Source of the DNA: Paenibacillus sp. MMS20-IR301
GTDB lineage: Bacteria; Bacillota; Bacilli; Paenibacillales; Paenibacillaceae
Length of the DNA stretch: 64,000 bases
Direction: 5' to 3'
Assembly (NCBI RefSeq): GCF_032302195.1
Contig: NZ_CP135275.1
Span: 3,100,001 to 3,164,000 of the forward strand
The notes under the pieces are model-generated. The model had not been told where the DNA came from. It did not search any database and saw nothing but the letters and a program-made list of their open reading frames with translations. The stretch's first letter is position 1, and every line of letters begins with the position of its first letter. This document shows positions 19,655-28,073 of this stretch, in pieces. Made by a program: the position numbers and the translations under genes.

Positions 19655-20743
19655 ATGGTCATTAAAAAAGTAACCTGGCTGGAGCTCTTCTACGATCTGC
19701 TGTTTGTCGCAGCGGTATCCAAAGCCAGCCATGTGCTGCTGCATGTAGAGGATGAGATCCTGTCAATGGAGACACTGGGCAAATTCGTCCTGATTTTCAT
19801 TCCGATCTGGTGGGCCTGGGTAGGGCAGACGCTGTTTGTGAACCGCTATGGGCAGGATACATTACAGCACCGGATGTTCCTCATCATCCAGCTGTTCTTC
19901 GTACTGATCATGACAGCCAGCCTGTCTGTAGATTTCGACACCAATTATTATCCGTTCCTGATCGGCTATCTCGGGCTGCGTGCCATGACTGCGGTACAAT
20001 ATCATTATGCGCATGCCAGGGAGACCGGCCATCTGCGGAACACGGCCCGCTACCTGGGAACACGCTTCTGGATCGGGCTCGTGATCTCCGCGTGCTCGCT
20101 GTTCTTCGACTCCTGGCTCCGGTATGCCGTCCTGTACGCCGGGATTGTGCTGGATGTCTTGCTCCCGCTGACCGGACGGAAGATTCTTGTAAAGACTCCC
20201 GCCAACACGCATCATCTGCTGGAGCGCTTCTCCCTGTTTGCCCTGATCCTGCTTGGTGAATCTGTAGTCAGCATTCTTGCCGTTCTGCAGTCCAGCACCT
20301 GGACCGGACAATCCGTCAGCTTCGCAGCCTTGACCTTTGTGCTGATTATCGCAATGTGGTGGCAGTATTATGACAACCTGGAGAAAAAGGTTGACCAGCA
20401 TGTGCAAACTGCCGGACAGACGATTATTTACGGGCATCTCTTTATCTACTTGTCGTTATGTATGCTGGCCGCGTCGATCCAGCTGCTCTTCCTTGACCAG
20501 CTTCATTACGGGCTGATGCTGAATTTCATCTTCGGGTCTGTCTTGATCTACTTCGCATCTACAACCCTGGTCTTCCATGTCTACAGGCACAAGCAGCACC
20601 GGCTGGGCTTCATGCATCTGGCGCTGCTCACCGCCATCCTGGTCTGCTCCTATGTGCTGGATATCGTCATCCATATGCCGAATACGGTGATCATGGGGGA
20701 ATTGGCCCTGTTCTTTGCGGTGTATGCGAAGATTACTACGTAG
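19655..20743 (+). CDS. ltrA: Low temperature requirement protein A (LtrA) family membrane protein
   Basis: A 362-residue integral membrane protein with about ten hydrophobic helices. It begins with the family hallmark TWLELFYDLLFVAAVSKASH and contains WWAWVGQTLFVNRY and LLERFSLFALILLGESVVSIL, both typical of LtrA. The family was named from a Listeria low-temperature mutant and its biochemical role is not settled. The ATG at 19655 is used because AAGGAG lies eight bases before it; a TTG two codons upstream sits too close to that site. The symbol also designates group II intron proteins, which are unrelated. Confidence 0.88.
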   Translation: MVIKKVTWLELFYDLLFVAAVSKASHVLLHVEDEILSMETLGKFVLIFIPIWWAWVGQTLFVNRYGQDTLQHRMFLIIQLFFVLIMTASLSVDFDTNYYPFLIGYLGLRAMTAVQYHYAHARETGHLRNTARYLGTRFWIGLVISACSLFFDSWLRYAVLYAGIVLDVLLPLTGRKILVKTPANTHHLLERFSLFALILLGESVVSILAVLQSSTWTGQSVSFAALTFVLIIAMWWQYYDNLEKKVDQHVQTAGQTIIYGHLFIYLSLCMLAASIQLLFLDQLHYGLMLNFIFGSVLIYFASTTLVFHVYRHKQHRLGFMHLALLTAILVCSYVLDIVIHMPNTVIMGELALFFAVYAKITT

Positions 20744-20798
20744 CATAATTAAGTGGAAAAACATCATATAATCCTGCGCGAAACACTTCGTCTGAGGA

Positions 20799-20885
20799 TT
20801 TAATTGGAAAAACAGCACTTAATTCCACTGAATATCCGGCTTAAGGAAGTAATCAGTGGAATTAAGTGTATTATTTCCAATTAAA
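20799..20885. repeat. Long imperfect inverted repeat (33-base arms) of a TTAATTGGAAA / ACTTAATTCCACT family
   Basis: Arms 20799-20831 and 20853-20885 are reverse complements at about 29 of 33 positions, with a 21-base spacer. A further partial unit (AATTAAGTGGAAAAAC) lies at about 20747-20766. Related sequence recurs near 62270-62300. The AT-rich stem lies between the convergent LtrA and monooxygenase genes and may also act as a bidirectional terminator. Confidence 0.75.
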
Positions 20886-20950
20886 TTTGTTAATGAGTCT
20901 GTTACGGAGAAATTAAATGTACAAAATCCAACTAAACTTGCGGCGCGCGG

Positions 20951-22381
20951 CTAAGGAAGGTTGGCGGCCGCGGCTGAGCTACCAGTGAATTCAATCTGAT
21001 CATAGCTGTAGTAAGCTTGCAGAATCTGCTCCCTGCCATCCATGAACAGTTGGTCAGCTACGCCGCCGGCCAGCTTCGGAATCGCATTCCTCAGGCCGGA
21101 GATCGCCGAGGCGGATAAGCCGCAGCTGGCCAGTGCGGAGTAATTGAAGACGAACAAGCCGTGCAGGAGACTCCGCCCGGCTTCATCCCGGCTCTGCAGC
21201 GCGAACGCGGAGCTGAGATATGGATGGGCATCCAGCAGCGGATTCGCCGCTCCTGCAGGCGCCTGGTAACGGTCACTCCAGCGGGCGATATGACGCTCAA
21301 GCCCCTGCAGCTCCGGCCGCAGCGCCGGATCACTGATCAGCCCGGTGCTGATGATCAGGAAGTCGAAGCTGAACTCCCCCTTAGGGGTTGTGACCTGCAC
21401 CCCTTCCCCTGACCGGGCAACGCTTAGCCAAGGTGAACCGAGATGCAGGCGGAATCCCGGCCAGGCGGCGGCGCGGGCGAAGGTATCATTCGTCGGCGGC
21501 TGGTTGCAGCTGAAGAAATGCGAGATTACCGCATATTTGTCCTCATCCGCGAGGGCATGGAACCGATCAATCATACCGGAACCTTCCATCTGGCGGATAG
21601 GGTTGATCTTAGGCAGCTGCTCGCGCCGGACAAACACATGCGCTTCAGCCGCACCTTCATTGAGCGCGAAGCTGGCATTGTCGAAGGCCGAGGCCCCGCC
21701 GCCGAGGATGGCTATCCGCTTGCCGCGGAGTACGGCGGGATCGATCTTTTGCGAGGTATGTGCGTACAGATGCTCCGGCAGATTGGCTGAGATCATCGGC
21801 GGCACATGCCACTCGCCTCCGCCCTGAATACCTGTCGCCAGCACTATTTTACGTGCGAGCAGCTGCCCCTGCACCGCCCCTTTCCCTTCAACATGAAGCC
21901 GGAAAATCCCGTCAGAGCCGGGCTCGATCATCCGCAGGCGCACCTCATTTCTGACCGGCAGCTGCAGCACCTCCCGGTACCAGCGCAAGTAATCCATCCA
22001 TTGCCCGCGCGGAATTTTGTCCACCTGCTCCCAGGCTTCCGCACCATGCTGGGCTTCCCACCAGGAGCGGAAGGTTAGTGAAGGAATTCCGAGATCTATC
22101 GAGGTCAAATGCTTCGGAGTGCGCAGCGTCACCATCCGGGCATAGGTAGTCCAAGGGCCTTCCAGTCCACCTGCATTCTCATCAATAATCAGAATGTTGG
22201 AGATCCGTTCGCGCAGCAGGCCGAAGGCAGCACCAAGGCCGCTTTGCCCGCCGCCCACAATTACTACATCGTAGACATGCCCTTCAGTATGCTTCAGAGG
22301 ATGGACCCAGTCTGTGCCGCCATAGGCAAGATAAGACAAATCGGTCTTCACACGTTCATTCAAGGCTTGCAGGCTCATCAT
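20951..22381 (-). CDS. Flavin-containing monooxygenase-like NAD(P)-binding oxidoreductase
   Basis: A 476-residue two-dinucleotide-binding flavoprotein. The FAD motif is VVIVGGGQSGLGAAFGLL with the acidic residue in ILIIDENAGGLEG. A second Rossmann motif RIAILGGGASAFDNASFAL would bind NADPH, followed by the basic patch VFVRREQLPKINP. The segment KIVLATGIQGGGEWHVP matches the A-T-G motif of group B monooxygenases. It probably oxygenates N, S or a ketone of a small substrate. There is no obvious partner gene. The short region upstream to 22666 holds only AT-rich DNA. Confidence 0.85.
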   Translation of the reverse strand: MMSLQALNERVKTDLSYLAYGGTDWVHPLKHTEGHVYDVVIVGGGQSGLGAAFGLLRERISNILIIDENAGGLEGPWTTYARMVTLRTPKHLTSIDLGIPSLTFRSWWEAQHGAEAWEQVDKIPRGQWMDYLRWYREVLQLPVRNEVRLRMIEPGSDGIFRLHVEGKGAVQGQLLARKIVLATGIQGGGEWHVPPMISANLPEHLYAHTSQKIDPAVLRGKRIAILGGGASAFDNASFALNEGAAEAHVFVRREQLPKINPIRQMEGSGMIDRFHALADEDKYAVISHFFSCNQPPTNDTFARAAAWPGFRLHLGSPWLSVARSGEGVQVTTPKGEFSFDFLIISTGLISDPALRPELQGLERHIARWSDRYQAPAGAANPLLDAHPYLSSAFALQSRDEAGRSLLHGLFVFNYSALASCGLSASAISGLRNAIPKLAGGVADQLFMDGREQILQAYYSYDQIEFTGSSAAAANLP

Positions 22382-22666
22382 TCCTCAGACCTTTCGCTGG
22401 CATCTTTAGGCTGCATATTTACGGCTGTCCCGCAGTGTACCACACCTATACCTGTGGCCACATTATAGCTTTTATCCCCGCATTTTTAAATATTCGCGTT
22501 ATGTTTATTGTCATCAAAACCAATTTACGCGCTTATAATTGTGAATCAAAACAATATTTCAGCTTTTTTAGAGTATATTCCTTGACACGAAACTTTGCAC
22601 CTGGCTTAAGCAGCTATTTTCATGTCACTAATATTCACTCTGGAAATCATAAAGAAGTGAAGAAGC

Positions 22667-23062
22667 TTACTGAAACCGCTCGAAGCAATCATAATTCCGC
22701 TGGCGGTGAATCAGGTTGTCCTTGAATTCAAAAACACAGCAGAAATACGCCTTCAGCTCCTGACCTGCCTTGAAGGCTCCGGCGTCTACCGCTACAACAG
22801 CGCTCCAGACCACCTCGGCGATCAATGTATTCCCGGCTTCATAAGTATGCTGAATATCATACTTCTGTGAGGAGAGCAGCTTGCGGCCACCCGGCATCCG
22901 TTTGAATAACAGCTCACGGTCACTCACGGTAAGCTGGGGCGTTAACGCATTCGGAAATTCCGTCTGCTCAATCTCAGGGTGCAGGATTTGCGCGTAATCG
23001 GCCTCGTCTGTCTTAAATTGCTCTGTCAGCTCGAAAAATCTGGTAACTGTCTGCAGCTTCAT
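22667..23062 (-). CDS. NTF2/SnoaL-like fold protein
   Basis: About 131 residues with the cone-shaped NTF2-like pattern: N-terminal helices (LQTVTRFFELTEQFKTDEADYAQILHP), then alternating strands ending ELKAYFCCVFEFKDNLIHRQRNYDCFERF, which is typical of SnoaL-like small enzymes and binding proteins. No catalytic residues can be assigned. The start was moved to the ATG that follows AGGAG by eight bases; a longer frame upstream has no such site. It is next to an alpha/beta hydrolase gene in the same direction, 144 bases away. Confidence 0.7.
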   Translation of the reverse strand: MKLQTVTRFFELTEQFKTDEADYAQILHPEIEQTEFPNALTPQLTVSDRELLFKRMPGGRKLLSSQKYDIQHTYEAGNTLIAEVVWSAVVAVDAGAFKAGQELKAYFCCVFEFKDNLIHRQRNYDCFERFQ

Positions 23063-23206
23063 TTTTCCATCTCCTGTCATCACAACTGAGGATAACCCTC
23101 TCTGTAGAATTTCGCCGGACAGCTGTCTTTTTCCTACTGTACTTAGAGCTGTTATTCCGCATTTCGTCTTCATACCTTGAGGGGATAGAGATGCTCATGA
23201 TTATGA

Positions 23207-23938
23207 TCATTGAATACATAAGCTGACCCCGGCTATATACTTCTGCTGTTCCTCATCTGGTATCATATGTCCGGATTGATCGAATTCAACAACAGCACAG
23301 AATGGCAGTTCAGTCCTATATATATGCAGCGTCTCATCTGACAGGTCCGAACCGAGCTCTGCCGTCTTGTTCCTGCCTGCAAACAGTGTGACTGGGATCA
23401 GAAGCTCAGGCAGCTGTGCGGAGAAGTCCACTTCCCGGGCATCCCGCGCTAACCCTTGAATGGCCTCCAGACGCATATAGTTCAGAATCGGCACCTCTTG
23501 ATACACCAGGCTGCTCCAGAAATTCACCGCTTCAGCAGACAAGCTGCGGTGAAGTGGTGGCTGGTCTACAAGAATAAGCCCCTTCATCTGCTCCTGATGC
23601 TGCAGACTCCAGCCAAGCGCATAAGCGGCACCACGTGAGAACCCAAGAATATAATAGTTCTCCAGCCTGCAATGCCGCACCACCGCCGCAATATCAGACA
23701 GATGGTCCTCCAGCCCATAGCCGGTTGCTGGCGTTGAGCTCAGCCCCCGGCCGCGGAAGCTGAATGCTAACACATGTCCCGGTACATTCGCCAGAAGCGG
23801 GATTGCCCGTTCTGCCGGCTCCCATAACCCGCCAATGATTAGCAGCGAAGCTTTACCGGAAGACTGTTTTCCGGATTCCAGAACATGTAACGCCAAGGGG
23901 CCATTATGTACAAAGTAACTTTTCAACTCTATCTTCAT
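23207..23938 (-). CDS. Alpha/beta hydrolase
   Basis: About 243 residues. A beta-strand/oxyanion region (SLLIIGGLWEPAERAIPLL) has a GG-L-W in place of the usual H-G. The nucleophile elbow is LGFSRGAAYALG (G-x-S-x-G), the acid lies around TLFAGRNKTAEL, and the catalytic His is in FDQSGHMIPDEEQ. The FSFRGRGLSSTP segment is standard for this fold. Substrate unknown. The start is uncertain: the ATG at 23938 touches the GGGAGG with no spacing. A GTG at 23971 or a TTG five codons in are alternatives. Confidence 0.78.
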   Translation of the reverse strand: MKIELKSYFVHNGPLALHVLESGKQSSGKASLLIIGGLWEPAERAIPLLANVPGHVLAFSFRGRGLSSTPATGYGLEDHLSDIAAVVRHCRLENYYILGFSRGAAYALGWSLQHQEQMKGLILVDQPPLHRSLSAEAVNFWSSLVYQEVPILNYMRLEAIQGLARDAREVDFSAQLPELLIPVTLFAGRNKTAELGSDLSDETLHIYRTELPFCAVVEFDQSGHMIPDEEQQKYIAGVSLCIQ

Positions 23939-24059
23939 CCTCCCGCAAGAATTAGTATTTTTCCAACACACTATAAATATGTAACTTACTATTTATTATA
24001 ATGTTAATGGTACAGCAATATCAAAACTCATGCTGTGACAAAAGGCAGCAGAGCGCAAC

Positions 24060-24088
24060 AACGCGCCCCGGCTTAACCGGAGCGCATA
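24060..24088 (-). terminator. Probable terminator hairpin of the 123-residue protein gene
   Basis: On the minus strand TGCGCTCCGG pairs with CCGGGGCGCG around TTAAG. The T tract is poor. Confidence 0.4.
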
Positions 24089-24094
24089 ATTCCC

Positions 24095-24466
24095 TTAGAA
24101 ACGGGCTACGAAGAACTCACGGTTCGAAGGAACAAACTTCTGGGTGCGCTGCACATTATCCGCATCGATGATTCTAAGCGTGTAGCTTACAGTAGTCAGG
24201 GTGCTGATCGTATTAAACTGGGCTACGCCAAATTCATCAAACGGTGCGGTGATAACTGTGCCGGAGCTTCTGGTCAGTGTAGCCTTCCAGTCCTGGGTTT
24301 CATAAGGAACGTTATTGTTATTTACCGCGAGCACGATGAAATTGCTGAGAACCTGTTTAATTCTCCGTCTCTTGGGTCTGACCGCCGATGCTTTGGCTTT
24401 TTGGGACATAACGAGGCGTTTTGCCAGCAATGCCTTCTTCTCTGACTCTTTCAATTGCTTCACCAC
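24095..24466 (-). CDS. Hypothetical basic 123-residue protein
   Basis: The first 40 residues are highly basic and helical (ESEKKALLAKRLVMSQKAK, RPKRRRIKQ). They are followed by an 80-residue beta-rich domain (FIVLAVNNNNVPYETQDW, TVSYTLRIIDADNV), suggesting a small Ig-like sandwich. There is no signal peptide. Not recognised by function. It is transcribed divergently from the S8 protease gene across about 156 bases, which may hold a shared control region. The GTG start is assumed. Confidence 0.55.
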   Translation of the reverse strand: MVKQLKESEKKALLAKRLVMSQKAKASAVRPKRRRIKQVLSNFIVLAVNNNNVPYETQDWKATLTRSSGTVITAPFDEFGVAQFNTISTLTTVSYTLRIIDADNVQRTQKFVPSNREFFVARF

Positions 24467-24622
24467 TTTCTGTTAGGATACAGTAGTAAATGCATGTCAG
24501 GAACAAAGCGAAACTTCTAATTGCCTACTGCTCATTGAAATGTGGTAGTGTCCTATATTCATAGTTTCGTACCCGCCAGGCATCCGGCCGCATATTATGC
24601 TCCCATAGAGGTGATCACAGTT

Positions 24623-25912
24623 ATGAGTGACAAGTCATGGGTACAGCAGCATGCAGCCAAGCTTAACCATCCCCTGAAGCATATGATACGCAAGTCTTAT
24701 TCATCTGCAGCTAATTCTGCAGCGATTCCGGTTATTATCCAGTTCAAGCGTCCGCTCACACCAGCCGGAATGCGGTCGCTGCAGACTCATCTGGGACAGC
24801 ATGCTTTCAAGGTGAAGCATCATCTGCCGCTGCACCAGGCTGTTGCTTCACAGCTTTCGCTGAAATGCCTGGAACGGATGTGCTGCTGGCCCGGTGTCCG
24901 CAAGGTATATCTCGATGGAATCAAGAAAGCTAATCTGAATATTGCCACTCCGTCCATTGGAGCAACTGTAGTAAGACAGATCAAAGGGCTTACCGGTAAA
25001 GGGATTAACATCGCCGTCCTTGATACAGGGGTGTACCCGCATCCGGATCTGACCCGGCCCGTGAACCGGATCATTGCCTTCAAGGATTATATCAATCACC
25101 GGAAATGCCCCTATGATGATAACGGTCACGGTACACATATTACCGGGGATGCAGCCGGGAACGGCTGGTCGAGCAAGGGGAAATACAGAGGTCCGGCACC
25201 GGAGGCAGGTATCGCCGGCATCAAGGTGCTGGATAAGAACGGGGACGGCTACGATTCTACCATTATAAAAGGCATTGAATGGTGCATAGCCAACCGCAGG
25301 AGACTGAAGCTGCGCATCCTCTCGATGTCCTTCGGCGGTCCGGTAAACCCCTCACCGAAGGATGATATTCTCGTTCAGGCCGTCGAAAAAGCCGTCAAAG
25401 CCGGGCTCACTGTAGTCATAGCCGCCGGCAACAGCGGCCCCGGCCGGGGCACCGTGGAATCACCCGGCATCAGTCCTTCAGCTATCACTGTCGGAGCCGT
25501 GAATGACCGCCGCACAGTGACGCAGAAGGATGACCGCATCACCTTCTATTCCAGCCGCGGCCCGGCTCCCGGAGGCAAGGTGAAGCCTGACCTGGTTGCC
25601 CCCGGAGATGCCGTCGTCTCCCTGCGTGCCCCCGGCTCTGTACTGGTCCGTGAGTTTCCGGGCAACAAGGTCGGCAAGCGGTACTTCAGGCTGTCCGGCA
25701 CCAGCATCTCTACTCCGATTGTTTCCGGCGCCGCGGCACTGCTGCTGCAGCGCAGTCCCGGCCTGACTCCCGGGCAGGTGAAGGCGCTGCTTAAGCGCAA
25801 TGCCTTCCCGCTCGGCCTGAAGCCCAATACCGCCGGAAGCGGCGAGGTGAATGTACGGTTCCTGAACCGGAGCTGCCTCTTCCCGCACTCACCAAATAAA
25901 CCGCTCCGATGA
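24623..25912 (+). CDS. S8 (subtilisin-like) serine peptidase, apparently without signal peptide
   Basis: A 429-residue subtilase. Catalytic Asp is about residue 134 (AVLDTGVYPHPDL), His about 169 (NGHGTHITGD) and Ser in LSGTSISTPIVSGAAALL. The oxyanion Asn is in VIAAGNSGPG. The N-terminal 110 residues include an inhibitor-I9-like propeptide (IPVIIQFKRPLTPAGMRSL to GVRKVYLD), so it is made as a self-inhibited precursor. No secretion signal is visible, pointing to an intracellular or non-classically released enzyme. The start is the ATG with GAGGTGATC upstream. The stop codon lies in the loop of its own terminator. Confidence 0.88.
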   Translation: MSDKSWVQQHAAKLNHPLKHMIRKSYSSAANSAAIPVIIQFKRPLTPAGMRSLQTHLGQHAFKVKHHLPLHQAVASQLSLKCLERMCCWPGVRKVYLDGIKKANLNIATPSIGATVVRQIKGLTGKGINIAVLDTGVYPHPDLTRPVNRIIAFKDYINHRKCPYDDNGHGTHITGDAAGNGWSSKGKYRGPAPEAGIAGIKVLDKNGDGYDSTIIKGIEWCIANRRRLKLRILSMSFGGPVNPSPKDDILVQAVEKAVKAGLTVVIAAGNSGPGRGTVESPGISPSAITVGAVNDRRTVTQKDDRITFYSSRGPAPGGKVKPDLVAPGDAVVSLRAPGSVLVREFPGNKVGKRYFRLSGTSISTPIVSGAAALLLQRSPGLTPGQVKALLKRNAFPLGLKPNTAGSGEVNVRFLNRSCLFPHSPNKPLR

Positions 25913-25922
25913 GCGGTTTATT
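25895..25922. terminator. Perfect 12-bp bidirectional terminator overlapping the protease stop codon
   Basis: AATAAACCGCTC and GAGCGGTTTATT pair perfectly around CGAT, with AT-rich arms giving a T tract on both strands. The TGA stop of the S8 gene starts in the loop and runs two bases into the right arm. The convergent GNAT gene can use the same hairpin. Confidence 0.85.
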
Positions 25923-25960
25923 GTTCATTACCCTATCCGTTTAACTGCTTGCGCCAGCTC

Positions 25961-26506
25961 TCAGCTAAAATATTTCTCATAACAGATGCATTCATGCACC
26001 CGTTTGAACCGGCTCCGGACAGCTTCACGGTCCGGGCCAGTGTAATGGGCAAAGGTATAGACAGGCCGCAGCCGGGGCAGATTTGAGCTGATGGTTCCTT
26101 CGATTTCTTCGTCCCCCTCCAGATATACATGCAGATAAGAATCCGCCTGGATGAACTGATTCCTTCCGTACCAGTTCCGCACCCACAAATCATCTCTGGT
26201 CCAGGCCTCCAGACGGTTCAGCCCTTTCTCCCTGGACATCACTTCAGCTGCTGCCAGCAGCTGATTGCCGGTGCCTTGTCTGCGGTAATCGGGATGAACA
26301 GCAATATGCCAGAGCATTCCCCCCAGCCCTGTCCCTCTCGAACAGACGGTCCGTTCCTCCGTTTCATATTCAATATCCAGCAGACCGATGATCTGCCCGT
26401 CCGCAACTGCAACCAGCTCAATCGCCGGATAGTCATAGCGTTCTTTTTCCCGGAGGACATTATCATAATAAGCCGTATCCAAAAAAGCCAATGTTCTGCA
26501 GCGCAC
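25961..26506 (-). CDS. GNAT acetyltransferase with unclear start codon
   Basis: A GNAT enzyme of about 181-195 residues. The CoA-binding motif is HIAVHPDYRRQGTGNQLL (R/Q-x-x-G-x-G/A), preceded by VAVADGQIIGLLDIE and followed by LEAWTRDDLWVRNWYGRNQF. The GTG at 26506 begins inside what looks like the first strand-helix. Reading upstream in frame gives IEIRPYTPEDEQGWVRCR, a typical GNAT N terminus, down to an ATA at 26548 with GAGGCGG five bases before it and no ATG, GTG or TTG. Either a rare ATA start is used or the start codon has mutated. Substrate unknown. Confidence 0.75.
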   Translation of the reverse strand: MRCRTLAFLDTAYYDNVLREKERYDYPAIELVAVADGQIIGLLDIEYETEERTVCSRGTGLGGMLWHIAVHPDYRRQGTGNQLLAAAEVMSREKGLNRLEAWTRDDLWVRNWYGRNQFIQADSYLHVYLEGDEEIEGTISSNLPRLRPVYTFAHYTGPDREAVRSRFKRVHECICYEKYFS

Positions 26507-26572
26507 CCAGCCTTGCTCATCCTCGGGTGTATAAGGTCTGATTTCTATTCTGACCGCCTCTTTTCATTTATT

Positions 26573-26856
26573 CTAACTGCTTATTTTCAGAACCATTTCC
26601 TTGTCCAGGTGACTGAACCCCAGCTTCTCATACACCGCTTTTCCATCTGCCGTGTAGTCCAGGAATATTTCAACGATCCCCAGACTGCGTGCTTCTTTGA
26701 AATGCCCTTTTTTCCTGAGGGATTTCCTAAGGTAGGCAGAGTCTCGTAAGTGCTCATAAGTGCAATAGAGAGGATAACATTATGTTCAGTGGCGAGATAA
26801 CCGACAAGCCTGCCGTTTGTAAGGTTTACGAGTAAATAGGAAAGAGTATCCTCTTT
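26573..26856 (-). pseudogene. Decayed GNAT acetyltransferase remnant
   Basis: On the minus strand the first part reads EDTLSYLLVNLTNGRLVGYLATEH, the core of a GNAT. The frame then changes and the end reads KEARSLGIVEIFLDYTADGK followed by AVYEKLGFSHLDKEMVL, a clear GNAT C terminus ending in TAG. The motif-A region between them is missing and the two halves are in different frames. The gene has therefore suffered a deletion and frameshift. It lies just upstream of the intact GNAT gene in the same orientation. Confidence 0.7.
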
Positions 26857-26903
26857 TTAAGCTTAGACGTCACTGCGGTGAACATTTGGACTTCCGGCCG
26901 CTG

Positions 26904-26958
26904 TTATATTTGGATTTCCTGATTATATCCGCTGTTCGCGGTAGAAATCCAAATATAA
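26904..26958. repeat. Intergenic inverted repeat, 15-bp perfect arms
   Basis: Arms 26904-26918 and 26944-26958 (TTATATTTGGATTTC and its complement) flank a 25-base loop that itself contains CCGC/GCGG. It lies in the otherwise empty stretch 26857-27135 between the GNAT remnant and the GNAT-pentapeptide gene. Neither a long T tract nor coding capacity was seen, so this is probably a dispersed palindromic repeat. Confidence 0.65.
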
Positions 26959-27135
26959 AGGCGATCGCTATCGCTCCTACAGTTCCAAATTTCCCCTTCG
27001 CTCCTTTTTACTTTTAGTTAGGTTCTTTTGTGCTTTTTATATAGGCAGCAATATATTACATATTTCTGGATATGTCTATGATAATTAGCAGTTATAATAA
27101 GTAATAGATTTCTAACTTTTACTGGGGGAATGTCT

Positions 27136-28059
27136 ATGAACATCCGCAAAGCTGTACCCGATGATGCCGGAAAGCTGGCTGCTTTGATGAAGGAGACTTT
27201 TGACACAGAAATGCGGCGCTGGCTGCCCGGTGAAGAGGTACAGGACAGCAACCTGCGGCCGCCCGGTTATGATTCAATAGAGCAGCACAGGTATGCCATA
27301 AGAGAATCCGAATATTACGTGCTGGAAGAAGAGGCAGTGATCATCGGCGGAGCGAGCATACAGCAGACAGGCAGGCATGCCAGAGTTGATAAGATTTTTA
27401 TTGATCCGCTCTGCCAGGGCCGGGGGTACGGTTCGATACTTCTGGCCTACCTGGAAGAGCAATACCCTGAAGCCCGGGCCTGGAAGCTGGAAACCTCCAG
27501 CAGGCAGCTAAACAATCACCGATTCTATGAAAAAGCCGGATACACGCGAATCTATGAATCTCACGGAGAATTCGGATATGAAAAGCTTGCTGACCCGCTG
27601 CCTGCTGCCGGGGAGCAAGGCCCCAGCTTCATTGATCGGCAGCTCTCACAAGCCGAGTTTGAGAACTGCGTCATGAGCGGAGCTGATTTCTACAATATAA
27701 ATCTTGCGGAAAGCAGCTTCAATAACAGCAATCTGTCCGGATGCGTCTTTACAGACAGCAATCTTCAGGATGCCAAATTCACAAACCTTAATCTGTGCAA
27801 TACACTGATTGCCGACTCGAGATTAAGCGGCAGCGAAATCGCTCTGGTCGCCCTTGACGGTGTATATATTCACGATACCAGCCTGGGAACCTCACGCAAG
27901 CCAGCCGTATTCGAGCGCTGTGATCTTAGCGGGAGTCATTTTCTCGGCTGTGATCTGACTGGTGTAATTCTCTCACAGTGTGATCTCTCCGGCATGCGGA
28001 TTAACGGCATACCCGTCGAAGAGCTGCAGGAAGCCTATGTTCGAGTGAACAAGGCTTAA
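27136..28059 (+). CDS. GNAT acetyltransferase fused to a pentapeptide-repeat domain
   Basis: A 307-residue protein. Residues 1-150 are a GNAT domain (MNIRKAVPDDAGKLAALMKE, VDKIFIDPLCQGRGYGSILL as motif A, NNHRFYEKAGYTRIYES). Residues about 165-295 are a pentapeptide-repeat region with the A(D/N)LxF-like periodicity: FENCVMSGADFYNINLAESS, NLSGCVFTDSNLQDAKFTNL, CDLSGSHFLGCDLTG. Pentapeptide repeats form a right-handed quadrilateral helix used as a protein-binding scaffold or DNA mimic. The fusion may therefore direct acetylation to a partner; this is inference. The start is the second ATG, six bases from GGGGGA. Confidence 0.82.
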   Translation: MNIRKAVPDDAGKLAALMKETFDTEMRRWLPGEEVQDSNLRPPGYDSIEQHRYAIRESEYYVLEEEAVIIGGASIQQTGRHARVDKIFIDPLCQGRGYGSILLAYLEEQYPEARAWKLETSSRQLNNHRFYEKAGYTRIYESHGEFGYEKLADPLPAAGEQGPSFIDRQLSQAEFENCVMSGADFYNINLAESSFNNSNLSGCVFTDSNLQDAKFTNLNLCNTLIADSRLSGSEIALVALDGVYIHDTSLGTSRKPAVFERCDLSGSHFLGCDLTGVILSQCDLSGMRINGIPVEELQEAYVRVNKA

Positions 28060-28073
28060 GGGCCCGCGCAGTA

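Noticed and set aside
26129..26749. 206-codon plus-strand frame
   Set aside because: Antisense to the intact GNAT and its decayed neighbour, both supported by GNAT motifs; no ribosome binding site or domain.
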